64,000 bases of DNA, taken from Sediminibacterium sp. TEGAF015 (GTDB taxonomy: Bacteria; Bacteroidota; Bacteroidia; Chitinophagales; Chitinophagaceae). Each line of letters starts with the position of its first letter. Within the stretch, counting starts at the first letter, position 1. Where the stretch lies: the NCBI RefSeq assembly GCF_025997995.1, contig NZ_AP026683.1, forward strand, positions 2,356,501-2,420,500. Direction: 5' to 3'. A model generated the notes under the pieces. The model searched no databases. It saw only the letters and a list, made by a program, of their open reading frames with translations, and was not told the origin of the DNA. Shown here in pieces: positions 51,316-60,767 of this stretch. Position numbers and translations under genes: made by a program.

Positions 51316-54239
51316 GGCTTATTTATATGAGTATCAACAATTTCCAAGAATGATTTTATTTCAATAGGCTTGGTTAAGTAACCAATAGCTCCAATTGATT
51401 TTAATTCGCTAATCTGATTGGGCATAGCATCTGCGCTGATGATAATTACAGGAATTTTATTGATTTCTTCGTCTGCCTTTATTTCACGTAAAATATCCTT
51501 TCCGTGTTTATCAGGTAAGTTTAGATCTAAGAGAATAAGATTAGGTTTATTTTCTTTAATTTTTTCGATGACACCAGATCCACTCATGTGAATGATTAGC
51601 TGAACTGCCTTTCTTTTTGTACTTATAATTTCCTCAACCAATTCAATATTTGGCAGGTTATCTTCTACATATAAAATGCAACCTTTACTATCTTCTGATT
51701 CTTCATGTTGTTGTAACGCTGCAGTCTGTTGTATTCTATCTAAATGATTTTCACACTGCTGTAATTCGATCCAAAATGTACTGCCCTTTCCAAAAATACT
51801 TTTTACGCCCACTTTTCCCCCCATTAATTCTGCCAATTGTTTCACTACGGCAAGTCCTAAGCCTGTACCTTCAACGCTGGATTTCTCAGCCCCCACTCTT
51901 TCGAAAGGGATAAAGATTTTTTCCAGATCCTTCTCCTCTATTCCCCAACCATTGTCTTCAATCGATATTCGTATGGGTGTGTAACCATCTTCCGTTATTT
52001 GTTTTTCATCAACAGTTATTATTACCTGACCTCCATCGTTGTTATACTTGATGGCATTGTTTGTCAGATTGATTAAGACCTGTTTAAGTCTTTGTCTGTC
52101 TGCTCTAACGTAAATGGGCATGGTACTTTTAGGCATCCAGATTAAGCTTATCTTTTTCTGATCGGCCGAGAATTGTAATCCCTCTGTAATTTCTTTGATT
52201 ACTTCATACACATCTACCGGCTCAACAGAAATACTAATTCTGCCCGATTCAATTCTTGAAATATCCAAAACTTCGTTAATAAGATTAAGTAAGTGCTTCC
52301 CACTATCTAAAATATGCTGAACTCCTTTTTCCTGAATGGGTGTTAGTTCACTCATTTGTAGTAACTGACCAAATCCTAAAATAGAATTCATTGGAGTGCG
52401 AAGTTCATGGCTCATTTTAGATAAGAAGTCAATTTTTGCCTTATTGGCTTGTTGTGCTTCTTTGTTGGCATTAATCAGTGTAATATTAACATTCTCTAGA
52501 TCTAAGGTTCTTTCTTTAATTTTCTCTTCTAAGTGGTTGTTTAAATCCTTTATTTCATCTTGAATTCTCTTACGTTCCGTAATGTCTTCTTTAATGGCAA
52601 TATAGTGTGTAATTTCCCCGTCATCGTTTAGGATAGGACCGATAGTTGCCTGTTCCCAATACAAGGTCCCGTCTTTTTTTCTGTTATGAAAAATTCCCTT
52701 CCACTCTTTTCCATGTGAGATATTTCCCCATAAATGCTCGTATTCTTCCAAACTGGTTTCACCTGATTTTAGTACTTTAGGATTTTTGCCCAACAATTCT
52801 TCTTGCGTATATCCAGTTGTTTGAAAGGTATAAGGGTTTGCGTATTCAATATTTCCCTCCAAATTAGTAATAACAACTGTTAAGGGTATTTGCTCTATAG
52901 CTCTGGAAAGTTTTCTTACTTTTTCTTCCGCTACTTTTTTATCGGTTATATCTATACCCATACATTGCATTTCCAGAGGTCTTCCATTGGCATCTGCCAG
53001 GCAAACAAATTCCCACAATGTGGTCATCGTTCCTCCTTCTTTTCTGGGCTTATCTAATTCTACTTGGTGAACTGTTCCCGGATTTTTGATACACGCTAAA
53101 ACAACTTCCTGTGTTTTTTTGTGATGATATCCACAAATGGATTTTAAAGAGTCTCCATCGGAAAGCCCCTTATCTTCATATAACCATCCAAAAGTTTCTG
53201 CAAACGTTTTATTCCAAAAAGTATGCTTGCCCGTTAAGTCTGTCCTTAATACATAATGGGTTGGACTATTTACAATATTCAATAAGCGCTCTTCACTTTC
53301 TGCAATTTGCTTATTGTATTCAACCCTTAATTTCATGTTGGCATACAATTCGGCAAATATGGACAATAGGTTTTGTTCTTCTGAAGTAAAAAAATGTTTT
53401 TTATTAACAACGTCCAGACCTAGAAATCCCAGACAATCCTGGCCTTGAAATATAGGTACGGTTATAAGGCTTTGAACTTTCTGTTCTTCTAGTGCTTTTT
53501 TAACAGGATCACTATCCGGTAATGCACTCACATCCGGTATATGAATTGAATTTCTCTGTGTATGCTGGTTGGTCCAATCTGATAATACAGAAAGTGGAAT
53601 ATTTTGTAAATCAGTTTTATGTGAAGTAATTCCGTCGCCGCACCATTCATACGTGTTATTACTAATCCCTCTTTTAAAGTCATACTCAAAAATATAAGCA
53701 CGATCGGCTTCTAAAAACTCACCTAATTCTTTCAATGAATTTTGTACAGAAATGTCCGGGTCATTTGCCAATCCCCCCAGATAATCCTTAGCAGTTTTGG
53801 TAATCAAATGCTGCAGCCGATTCTGAAAACGTAGTTTTTTCTCAATATTTATCTGAGCCGTAATATTGGTAACAGTTGTCAGAATTCTTTTTATTGTAAT
53901 TCCGTCTTCCTGAAATTCCGGCTCAGCTTCCATTAAAATCCAGGTAGTATGTTTTGTTTTTAATTGATGTATACCTGCTATTACATCTTGAACTGGTTTT
54001 TTTGTTTTTAGGACTACATTAGAGGGGTACTCTTCCTTAGGTAATATGTTTCCGTCAAAATCAATTATTATATATCCTTCTTCTTGAGATTGAAGCTTGG
54101 TGAATTCATCTACCCTTACACCTAAAATGCGCTCTGCTGCTTTATTTGCTAAGATCGGATTTCCTTCTGCGTCTGAATAAACAATACCAATATTTATTCT
54201 GTGTAATAATTTTTCATTCAGTAATTGACTGTCCTTCAT
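51312..54239 (-). CDS. Large PAS/GAF hybrid histidine kinase with C-terminal receiver
   Basis: The ATG at 54239 gives 975 residues; an upstream extension would cross the divergent gene's start. Order: PAS (about 5-125), GAF (about 140-305), PAS (about 315-440), PAS (about 445-565), coiled coil, HisKA with H611 (MSHELRTPMN), HATPase (INLTNNAIKYN; EDNGWGIE; GTGLGLAVV), and a receiver (ILLDLNLPDKHG; YLTKPIE). No membrane segment is present. It is a close paralogue of the kinase at 46110, lacking some sensory domains. It is translationally coupled to the REC-DHp protein at 50614, its most likely phosphorelay partner. Confidence 0.93.
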   Translation of the reverse strand: MKDSQLLNEKLLHRINIGIVYSDAEGNPILANKAAERILGVRVDEFTKLQSQEEGYIIIDFDGNILPKEEYPSNVVLKTKKPVQDVIAGIHQLKTKHTTWILMEAEPEFQEDGITIKRILTTVTNITAQINIEKKLRFQNRLQHLITKTAKDYLGGLANDPDISVQNSLKELGEFLEADRAYIFEYDFKRGISNNTYEWCGDGITSHKTDLQNIPLSVLSDWTNQHTQRNSIHIPDVSALPDSDPVKKALEEQKVQSLITVPIFQGQDCLGFLGLDVVNKKHFFTSEEQNLLSIFAELYANMKLRVEYNKQIAESEERLLNIVNSPTHYVLRTDLTGKHTFWNKTFAETFGWLYEDKGLSDGDSLKSICGYHHKKTQEVVLACIKNPGTVHQVELDKPRKEGGTMTTLWEFVCLADANGRPLEMQCMGIDITDKKVAEEKVRKLSRAIEQIPLTVVITNLEGNIEYANPYTFQTTGYTQEELLGKNPKVLKSGETSLEEYEHLWGNISHGKEWKGIFHNRKKDGTLYWEQATIGPILNDDGEITHYIAIKEDITERKRIQDEIKDLNNHLEEKIKERTLDLENVNITLINANKEAQQANKAKIDFLSKMSHELRTPMNSILGFGQLLQMSELTPIQEKGVQHILDSGKHLLNLINEVLDISRIESGRISISVEPVDVYEVIKEITEGLQFSADQKKISLIWMPKSTMPIYVRADRQRLKQVLINLTNNAIKYNNDGGQVIITVDEKQITEDGYTPIRISIEDNGWGIEEKDLEKIFIPFERVGAEKSSVEGTGLGLAVVKQLAELMGGKVGVKSIFGKGSTFWIELQQCENHLDRIQQTAALQQHEESEDSKGCILYVEDNLPNIELVEEIISTKRKAVQLIIHMSGSGVIEKIKENKPNLILLDLNLPDKHGKDILREIKADEEINKIPVIIISADAMPNQISELKSIGAIGYLTKPIEIKSFLEIVDTHINKP

Positions 54240-54336
54240 TGTCCACAATTTTTTGGAACCGATTAAAGTTAACAAAATATATGCGTATGCGCTGAACGCA
54301 ATACAGTAGATTCGCAGCTGACGATTATTTGAAATC

Positions 54337-54765
54337 ATGTTCTATAAAATATTAACGGTTGCAGGCTTAGCCACATTTGAAATTTATGCTGCTATACCTG
54401 CGGGTTTTGCCTTTGGTATATCTCCGATTACCATATTCATCACTACAATGATTGGAGGTTTGGCGGGTGTTTTTATCGCAGCTTTTTTAGGTAAGCATAT
54501 TCAACAGTATATTAACCGTTTCAGGAAACCCAAGCCCCCAAAGGAGGATAAAAATGCTTTGATTTTTAAGATCTGGGAAAAATATGGCGTTATTGGTCTC
54601 GGCTTTTTTGGAACACTTACGGTTGGAGCACCAGTGAGTATTGGTGTTGGAACGGGATTAAATGTTTCCATTCAAAAGCTATTAGTTTGGTGCTGTATTG
54701 GAGTGGTAACACGATGTGCCATTTTTACTACCTTGGGACACTATGGAATGAAACTGATTGATTAA
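54337..54765 (+). CDS. Small multidrug export family membrane protein
   Basis: A 142-residue inner-membrane protein with three or four hydrophobic segments (about 5-30, 33-52, 85-110, 113-138) and a basic loop RFRKPKPPKED between them. The pattern (FEIYAAIPAGFAFGISP; GLGFFGTLTVGAPVSIG) matches the small multi-drug export protein family (Sm_multidrug_ex). Despite the name, transport by these proteins is little tested. The last base of its stop codon is the first base of the HAD gene's ATG, so the two are coupled. Confidence 0.82.
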   Translation: MFYKILTVAGLATFEIYAAIPAGFAFGISPITIFITTMIGGLAGVFIAAFLGKHIQQYINRFRKPKPPKEDKNALIFKIWEKYGVIGLGFFGTLTVGAPVSIGVGTGLNVSIQKLLVWCCIGVVTRCAIFTTLGHYGMKLID

Positions 54766-55385
54766 TGGGACAAAAAATAAAAAATATCATTTTTGATTTA
54801 GGGGGGGTATTACTGAATATTGATTTTAAACTAACTAGTAATGCCTTTAAAGAACTGGGCGTATATCATTTTGACGAAATGTTCACCCAGCATTTTTCTA
54901 ACCCACTTTTTGAATTGCTTGAAACAGGTAAAATTGATGAAGCTGCATTTTATGAAGCTTTCAGAAAAGAAGCAGGGTTGCCTTTAACCAATGAGCAAAT
55001 AAGGGATGCCTGGAATGCATTGTTGCTGGATTTTCCTGCTGAAAGAATTGAATGGCTGGAAAAAATTGCCAGACAATACAGAATCTTTTTATTCTCAAAT
55101 ACCAACCAGATTCATTACGATTGTTTTATTCAGCATTTCAGCGATAGGTTCAATGGTAAAAATTTTAATGACTTTTTTGAAAAAGCATATTACTCTCAAT
55201 TCCTTGGGTTAAGAAAACCTTATCCTGCATCTTTTCAGGCAATTGTAAATGAGCAAGAAATTCTTCCATCTGAAACCTTATTTATTGATGATACTCTGAA
55301 AAATATTGAGGCAGCAAGCCAACTGGGTTTTCAGACCATTCACCTCCAAAGCCCCACAAGTGTACTTGATCTTAAGCTGATTTGA
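54765..55385 (+). CDS. HAD-superfamily phosphatase, subfamily IA (YihX-like)
   Basis: A 206-residue protein. Motif I is FDLGGVLLNID (D11), with a helical cap (about 20-85). Motif II is LFSNTNQIH (about 103), motif III has the lysine in LRKPYP, and motif IV is FIDDTLKNI (about 169). The DLGGV form, lacking the second Asp, is usual for the YihX/glucose-1-phosphatase-like branch. It dephosphorylates a sugar phosphate or similar metabolite in the cytoplasm. It is coupled to the small export protein before it. Confidence 0.9.
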   Translation: MGQKIKNIIFDLGGVLLNIDFKLTSNAFKELGVYHFDEMFTQHFSNPLFELLETGKIDEAAFYEAFRKEAGLPLTNEQIRDAWNALLLDFPAERIEWLEKIARQYRIFLFSNTNQIHYDCFIQHFSDRFNGKNFNDFFEKAYYSQFLGLRKPYPASFQAIVNEQEILPSETLFIDDTLKNIEAASQLGFQTIHLQSPTSVLDLKLI

Positions 55386-55407
55386 TTGGTCAATAACCAG
55401 GAAATTA

Positions 55408-55671
55408 TTACTTAACTTCTTCAAAATCAAGGTAATCACCTTTGCTGGAAGCATTTGAAAATGCCCCATTACCCGAATTTGAAGCTGGTTTTTGCTGATT
55501 ACCGGATTGCTGTGACTGGTAGGCTTCTTGTTGCTGATAAGCTTGTTGTGCCTGCATTTCAGCCATTTTCTTTTTCAACTGATTGGCGGTTCGACTAACA
55601 GGTATTACCAATCCAAATATGAACCTGTACAAGAAATAGATGGCCAAACTCCAGAATAATACTTTGAACAT
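55408..55671 (-). CDS. DUF4834 family small membrane-anchored protein
   Basis: An 87-residue protein. An N-terminal hydrophobic helix (residues 3-24) is followed by a short charged helix (LKKKMAEMQ), then a Gln/Ser/Asn-rich disordered stretch and a conserved acidic end (GDYLDFEEVK). This arrangement is DUF4834, known only from Bacteroidota and often found near rimP/nusA or folate genes. Function is unknown. It faces away from rimP. Confidence 0.85.
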   Translation of the reverse strand: MFKVLFWSLAIYFLYRFIFGLVIPVSRTANQLKKKMAEMQAQQAYQQQEAYQSQQSGNQQKPASNSGNGAFSNASSKGDYLDFEEVK

Positions 55672-55744
55672 AAGGCAGTAAAACTAGCATTTAAGCTTAA
55701 AATGGCTTGTTAAAACCTGCTAAAACAGGAAGAACGGTAAAAAT

Positions 55745-55776
55745 TTGGATGCTAGCCTAATTTTTGCGTACCTTTG
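55745..55776 (+). promoter_or_regulatory. Promoter of the rimP-nusA-infB operon
   Basis: TTG (55745-55747), 21-base spacer, TACCTTTG (55769-55776), a full consensus. Transcription should begin near 55782, ahead of the terminator-like hairpin. Confidence 0.7.
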
Positions 55777-55795
55777 CTGTAAGCTAAGAAACAAA

Positions 55796-55830
55796 AGAAG
55801 GGAACGACTATCGTTCCCTTCTCCTTTTTT
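55796..55830 (+). terminator. Terminator-like hairpin (candidate attenuator) in the rimP leader
   Basis: AGAAGGGAACGA, loop CTA, TCGTTCCCTTCT: a perfect 12-bp stem followed by CC and six T, only 3 bases before the rimP ATG. It lies downstream of the operon's own promoter, so it must be read through or regulated for the operon to be expressed. Confidence 0.7.
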
Positions 55831-55833
55831 ACT

Positions 55834-56304
55834 ATGGCAACAGACAAAAATATAGCACAAATAGAGGCGTTTTTAGAGACTTTACTGCAGGAAGAACCCA
55901 GTTACTTTCTGGTCTCTATTAAAATTAAGCCTACAGACAATATCAAGATTTTTCTGGATGGGGACAATGGTCTTCCCATTGAGAAGTGTGTATACTTTAA
56001 CAGAAAACTATATCATTTGATAGAAGAAGCTGGTCTTTACGAGGAAGGGGCTTTTTCACTGGAAGTTTCATCACCTGGAATTGACGAACCGCTTAAATTA
56101 AAACGCCAGTACCAAAAAAATATTGGTAGAACCCTTCAGGTTGTTTTTAATGACAACACAATTAAAGAGGGTGTTCTGGAAACAGTAGCAGAATCAGACA
56201 TCATGCTTTTATGTACTACAGGAAAAGGCAAAAAGGCAGTTACAGAACAAGTTCTTATTCCTTTTGAAAATATAAAATCAACAACCGTTCAAATTAAATT
56301 TTAG
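55834..56304 (+). CDS. rimP: Ribosome maturation factor RimP
   Basis: A 156-residue protein with the usual two domains. The N-terminal alpha/beta domain (about 5-82) has FLVSIKIKPTDNIKIFLDGD and FSLEVSSPGIDEPL, the RimP signature. The C-terminal SH3-like barrel (about 85-156) begins RTLQVVFNDN. RimP helps assemble the 30S subunit. It leads the conserved rimP-nusA-infB operon. A 12-bp terminator hairpin lies immediately before its ATG, leaving almost no room for a ribosome-binding site. Confidence 0.95.
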   Translation: MATDKNIAQIEAFLETLLQEEPSYFLVSIKIKPTDNIKIFLDGDNGLPIEKCVYFNRKLYHLIEEAGLYEEGAFSLEVSSPGIDEPLKLKRQYQKNIGRTLQVVFNDNTIKEGVLETVAESDIMLLCTTGKGKKAVTEQVLIPFENIKSTTVQIKF

Positions 56305-56324
56305 CAGAATAAAAAAACAGCGTT

Positions 56325-57575
56325 ATGGCAAGTATAAACTTAATTGAAGCGTTTCAGGAGTTTAAAGACGCAGAAAATATTGATCGTCCCACGATGATGA
56401 AAGTGGTGGAAGATGTATTTAAAACCTTACTGCGTAAGAAGTTTGGCGCCGATGACAACTTCGACGTAATTGTAAACGCAGAAAAAGGTGACCTTGAAAT
56501 CATCCGAAGAAGAATGATTGTAGAAGACGGGGAAGTAAACGATCCACTTGCTGAAATTGCTTATTCTGAAGCCGCTAAAATTGAACCTGACTTTGAAGTT
56601 GGAGAAGAATTGTATGAGGAGGTTGATATTCTTGACTTCGGCCGTAGAGCAATCTTAGCTGCCAAACAAACTTTGGCAAGCCGTATTAGTGACTTGAAAA
56701 AGAATGTTCTGGTTAAAAAGTATGGTGACCGTATTGGGGAAATCATCAGCGCAGAAGTTTATCAGGTTTGGAAGAAAGAAGTTTTATTATTGGACGAAGA
56801 AGGCAATGAATTGATTTTGCCTAAATCTGAGCAGATTCCTCAGGATTATTTTAAAAAGGGTGAAAATATCCGCGCAGTTGTTGCCCGTGTAGACCTGAAG
56901 AACAATACTCCAGTCATTATTCTTTCCAGAACCAGCCCAATGTTCCTGGCTAAATTGCTGGAAATTGAGGTACCTGAAATTTTTGATGGCCTGATTGCTA
57001 TCAAGAAAATTGTTCGTGAACCAGGTGACAGGGCAAAAGTGGCGGTTGAATCTTACGATGACCGTATTGACCCTGTTGGTGCTTGTGTTGGTATGAAAGG
57101 TAGCCGTATTCACGGGATTGTTCGTGAATTGAAAAACGAAAATATCGACGTTATTAATTACACTACCAATATCCAGTTGTTGATTCAGCGTTCATTAACG
57201 CCGGCTAAAATTAGCTATATGGACCTGGATAATGATAAAAAGCAGGCGAATGTTTATCTGAAAGCCGATCAGGTTTCATTGGCTATTGGCCGTAGAGGGG
57301 TAAACATTAAACTGGCTTGTGAATTAACGGGTTACGAAATTGATGTTTATCGTGAGGACGAAGAAATCAGTGATGAATTTGATATTGATCTGGACGAATT
57401 CAGCGATGAAATTGAAACTTGGATTATTGATGAATTCAAGAAAATTGGTTGTGATACCGGCCGCAGTATTCTGAAGCTTACTGTTGATGAGTTAGAGCGC
57501 AGAACCGATTTGGAGCGTGAAACCATTGAAGAAGTAAGAAAAGTATTGCAAGAAGAATTTGATAGAGAAGAATAA
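56325..57575 (+). CDS. nusA: Transcription termination/antitermination factor NusA
   Basis: A 416-residue protein. The N-terminal RNA polymerase-binding domain (about 1-135) is followed by an S1 domain (about 140-205, GEIISAEVYQVWKKEVLLL), KH1 and KH2 (about 215-350; GACVGMKGSRIHGIV and LAIGRRGVNIKLA), and a short acidic and helix-hairpin tail. It lacks the E. coli acidic repeats, as is normal in this phylum. NusA promotes hairpin pausing and intrinsic termination. It starts 20 bases after rimP. Since it acts on terminator hairpins, it could regulate its own leader. Confidence 0.97.
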   Translation: MASINLIEAFQEFKDAENIDRPTMMKVVEDVFKTLLRKKFGADDNFDVIVNAEKGDLEIIRRRMIVEDGEVNDPLAEIAYSEAAKIEPDFEVGEELYEEVDILDFGRRAILAAKQTLASRISDLKKNVLVKKYGDRIGEIISAEVYQVWKKEVLLLDEEGNELILPKSEQIPQDYFKKGENIRAVVARVDLKNNTPVIILSRTSPMFLAKLLEIEVPEIFDGLIAIKKIVREPGDRAKVAVESYDDRIDPVGACVGMKGSRIHGIVRELKNENIDVINYTTNIQLLIQRSLTPAKISYMDLDNDKKQANVYLKADQVSLAIGRRGVNIKLACELTGYEIDVYREDEEISDEFDIDLDEFSDEIETWIIDEFKKIGCDTGRSILKLTVDELERRTDLERETIEEVRKVLQEEFDREE

Positions 57576-57650
57576 GCAGCCAATAACCACGTATATTTGT
57601 CAAGTATGCGTGGCTTGATTGTTACGCATATTAGGACCCAAAAACAAAGA

Positions 57651-60600
57651 ATGTCAGAACTGAAATTACCGAGACTGTTAGCAGCCGCCAAAGAATTCAA
57701 TATTGGTCAGGATACCCTGATCGAATTTTTGGTGAAGAAAGGATTTAACAGAGATGACCTGAAGCCAACTGCAAAGCTTCAGGAAGACCATTACCGTGCC
57801 CTTCAGGCAGAATTCCAGGGCGACAAAGTTGCCAAGAACAAAGCAGACCAGGTAGAGATTCCTAAAGGAGGTCAAACCGAGGCTAAGAAGAAGAAAGACG
57901 AGGAAGAAATTACTTTTAGAAAAGAAGAGAAAAAGCCTGTAGCTGAACCGGCTGCTCCTCCTGTACAGGCAACAGTTGTTGCCAAAGAAGAAGTGCCGGA
58001 AAAAGAAACGGCTCCAGTTGCAGCGGCTTCGGTTACCCCAGAGCCTGTAGCTGAACAACCAAAACCAGCCCCAGTTGCTGTTCCAGAACCGGAACCCACG
58101 GTTGAGAAAGTTGTTGTAGCAGAAGTAGTGAAACCCGAGCCTGCCACTATAGAAGGTCCGAAAGTGATCAATAAAATTGATTTATCAACCATTGATTCTT
58201 CGACCCGTCCAAAGAAAACGGCAAAGAAACCAGAGCCGGCAGTTGAAAAGAAAGTTGAACAGGCTAAACCTGCTCCAGCGCAAGAAGCACCAGCTCCTGC
58301 TCCCGCAGCCCCGATTGCTGTAGTACCCGAGCCTGCACCAGCAGCCGTTCCTGCTCCCACTGCAGTGGAAACAGCACCTACTATTGAAAATATTCGTGCT
58401 GAAAAATTGGAAGGCCCCAAAATTTTAGGAAAAATTGAACTTCCCATTAATAGTGATACACGTCCGAAGCCAATGGGCAGAGACGAAAAGCGTAAGCGCA
58501 AACGTATTCCTGTTGACAAGAAAGGGGAGCCGAATACAAATGTTCCAAAAGATGCAGAAGGAAGACCATTAACTGGTCCTAACCGTCCGATTGTACCTGC
58601 TAGAAATAACAACGCAAATAGCGGTGGTGGTGGATTCAACAGAGGTGGACAAGGTCAGGGTGGTGGATTCAATCGCGGTGGTCAGGGTGGCGGAAACAGA
58701 AGAAACGATAGAAATGCACCAAGAACAGAAGAAAAGGAAATAGATCAAAAAGCCATACAGGAAAAAATCAGAGAAACCCAGGCTAAGCTTGCCGGAACGG
58801 GTGGCAGAGGTAAGAGCTTAAAAGCGAAATACCGCAGAGCCAAGCGTGATGAAGCAGCTGAATCAATGGGCGAAGAAATGACGGATGACAACAAACTACA
58901 GGTTACAGAATTTGTAACGGTAAGTGAGTTGGCTAACCTGATGGATGTAAGTTTTGCCGATGTAATTGGCAAGTGTATGAACCTGGGTATTATGGTTTCT
59001 ATTAATCAGCGTTTGGATGCTGAAGTAATTGAACTGGTAGCCAGTGAATTTGGTTTTGAAGTTGAATTTATTGGACTGGAAGACGTTGATGAATTAGAGG
59101 GAGATGATGAAGTGGATGATGAAGCAGATTTACAGGAACGTCCTCCAATTGTTACCATCATGGGTCACGTTGACCACGGTAAAACTTCTTTGCTAGACTA
59201 TATCCGTAACGCGAATGTAGTAGCAGGGGAAGCGGGTGGTATCACTCAGCATATTGGTGCTTATGAAGTAACTTTACCTAATGGTAAAGCCATTACCTTC
59301 CTGGATACCCCAGGTCACGAGGCATTCACTGCCATGCGTGCCCGTGGTGCCAAAGTAACCGATATCTCTATTATTGTAGTTGCTGCGGATGATGCGGTAA
59401 TGCCTCAAACAAAAGAAGCCATCAGTCACTCTCAGGCTGCATCTGTTCCGATGATTTTTGCGGTGAACAAAATAGACAAGGACGGAGCCAATCCTCAAAA
59501 AATATATGAGCAACTTTCTCAGATGAATATTCTGGTGGAAGCCTGGGGTGGAAAATTCCAAAACCAGGAACTTTCTGCTAAACAAGGTTTGAATGTTGAT
59601 CTTCTATTAGAGAAAGTATTGTTGGAAGCTGAATTATTAGACCTGAAAGCCAATCCGAATAGAGAAGCAGTAGGTACAATTATTGAAGCATCACTTGATA
59701 AAGGAAGAGGCTATGTAGCAACCATTTTGGTTCAGAACGGTACCCTTCGTCAGGGAGATTTAATTGTTTCCGGACAATATTTTGGTAGAGTAAAAGCCAT
59801 GTTTAATGAGCGTAATCAGCGCATTAATGAAGCCCCACCTTCTACTCCTGTGGTTATCTTAGGTTTGAACGGTGCACCTCAAGCAGGTGAGAAGTTCAAG
59901 GTATTTGAAGATGAGGCAGAAGCCAAAGAAGTTGCTACCAAGAGAGCTCAAATATCCAGAGAGCAAGGACTTCGTGCACGTAAACACATTACATTGGATG
60001 AAATTGGCCGTCGTCTTGCATTGGGTAACTTTAAAGAACTTAACATTATTATTAAAGGGGATGTGGACGGTTCTGTGGAAGCATTGAGTGACTCTTTACA
60101 AAAACTAAGTACTGCAGAAATTGCTGTTAGAGTTGTATTAAAAGGAGTTGGTCAGATTTCTGAAAGTGACGTATTGCTGGCCACAGCATCTGATGCTATT
60201 ATTATTGGATTTAACGTACGTCCTTCTATGCAAGCCAACAGATTGGCGGATACCGAAGGTGTACAGATTAAGCTATACTCTATCATCTACCAGGCAATTG
60301 ATGAAATCAAGAGTGCTATGGAAGGTATGCTTGAGCCTAAGATTCAGGAAAAGATTACCGCTAACGTTGAAGTTAGAGAAGTATACAAGTTTGATAAAGC
60401 CACAGTGGCTGGTTGTTATGTACTGGAAGGTAAAATTTCCAGAAACAGTAAAATCAGAATTATCAGAGACGGTATTGTGGAATATCCCAAAGGGGAAGGC
60501 CAAAGTGCTGAACTGGGCAGCTTGAAACGCTTTAAAGACGACGTGAAGGATGTATCTACCAATATGGAGTGTGGTTTAACCATTAAAAACTTCAATGACC

Positions 60601-60659
60601 TAAAAGTAGGAGATATTGTAGAAGCTTTTGAAGAAGAAGAAGTAAAGCGTACTTTATAA
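57651..60659 (+). CDS. infB: Translation initiation factor IF-2
   Basis: The ATG at 57651 gives 1002 residues and the conserved Bacteroidota start [19 protein letters not shown]; longer frames upstream are not conserved. A long Pro/Ala/Glu/Val- and Lys-rich linker (about 75-300) contains two related blocks ending TRPK. A Gly/Arg-rich stretch (about 323-350) follows, then the IF2_N domain and the G domain ([21 protein letters not shown]). EF-Tu-like domain 2, IF2 domain 3 and the C-terminal fMet-tRNA-binding domain complete it. It brings initiator tRNA to the 30S subunit. It lies 75 bases after nusA. A terminator follows. Confidence 0.97.
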   Translation: MSELKLPRLLAAAKEFNIGQDTLIEFLVKKGFNRDDLKPTAKLQEDHYRALQAEFQGDKVAKNKADQVEIPKGGQTEAKKKKDEEEITFRKEEKKPVAEPAAPPVQATVVAKEEVPEKETAPVAAASVTPEPVAEQPKPAPVAVPEPEPTVEKVVVAEVVKPEPATIEGPKVINKIDLSTIDSSTRPKKTAKKPEPAVEKKVEQAKPAPAQEAPAPAPAAPIAVVPEPAPAAVPAPTAVETAPTIENIRAEKLEGPKILGKIELPINSDTRPKPMGRDEKRKRKRIPVDKKGEPNTNVPKDAEGRPLTGPNRPIVPARNNNANSGGGGFNRGGQGQGGGFNRGGQGGGNRRNDRNAPRTEEKEIDQKAIQEKIRETQAKLAGTGGRGKSLKAKYRRAKRDEAAESMGEEMTDDNKLQVTEFVTVSELANLMDVSFADVIGKCMNLGIMVSINQRLDAEVIELVASEFGFEVEFIGLEDVDELEGDDEVDDEADLQERPPIVTIMGHVDHGKTSLLDYIRNANVVAGEAGGITQHIGAYEVTLPNGKAITFLDTPGHEAFTAMRARGAKVTDISIIVVAADDAVMPQTKEAISHSQAASVPMIFAVNKIDKDGANPQKIYEQLSQMNILVEAWGGKFQNQELSAKQGLNVDLLLEKVLLEAELLDLKANPNREAVGTIIEASLDKGRGYVATILVQNGTLRQGDLIVSGQYFGRVKAMFNERNQRINEAPPSTPVVILGLNGAPQAGEKFKVFEDEAEAKEVATKRAQISREQGLRARKHITLDEIGRRLALGNFKELNIIIKGDVDGSVEALSDSLQKLSTAEIAVRVVLKGVGQISESDVLLATASDAIIIGFNVRPSMQANRLADTEGVQIKLYSIIYQAIDEIKSAMEGMLEPKIQEKITANVEVREVYKFDKATVAGCYVLEGKISRNSKIRIIRDGIVEYPKGEGQSAELGSLKRFKDDVKDVSTNMECGLTIKNFNDLKVGDIVEAFEEEEVKRTL

Positions 60660-60675
60660 ATTGTAAACGAACATA

Positions 60676-60704
60676 AAGCCTCAAACCTAGTGTTTGGGGC
60701 TTTT
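60676..60704 (+). terminator. Intrinsic terminator of the rimP-nusA-infB operon
   Basis: AAGCCTCAAAC, short loop, GTTTGGGGCTT, then TTTATAAT. One G-T pair is in the stem. It lies 17 bases past the infB stop. Confidence 0.8.
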
Positions 60705-60753
60705 ATAATTTGTTAAAAGGTTGGTCAATCGCTGAAAACCTTATTTGTTTGAT

Positions 60754-60761
60754 TATTTTTG
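60754..60761 (+). promoter_or_regulatory. -7 element of the SurA-type gene
   Basis: TATTTTTG, an exact TAnnTTTG, ending 6 bases before the ATG at 60768. The nearest TTG is 30 bases upstream, so the -33 element is not recognisable. Confidence 0.4.
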
Positions 60762-60767
60762 AATACT

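Noticed and set aside
54240..54338. Possible N-terminal membrane helix for the kinase at 51312, from an upstream ATG at 54338
   Set aside because: It would overlap the start of the divergent gene at 54337 and occupy the whole promoter gap. The paralogue at 46110 has no such helix.
57872..58639. A 255-codon open frame on the minus strand inside infB, rich in Ser, Gly, Ala and Thr
   Set aside because: It is antisense to the Pro/Ala/Glu/Lys-rich linker of IF-2, whose repetitive codons keep the opposite frame free of stops. There is no domain, start context or promoter.
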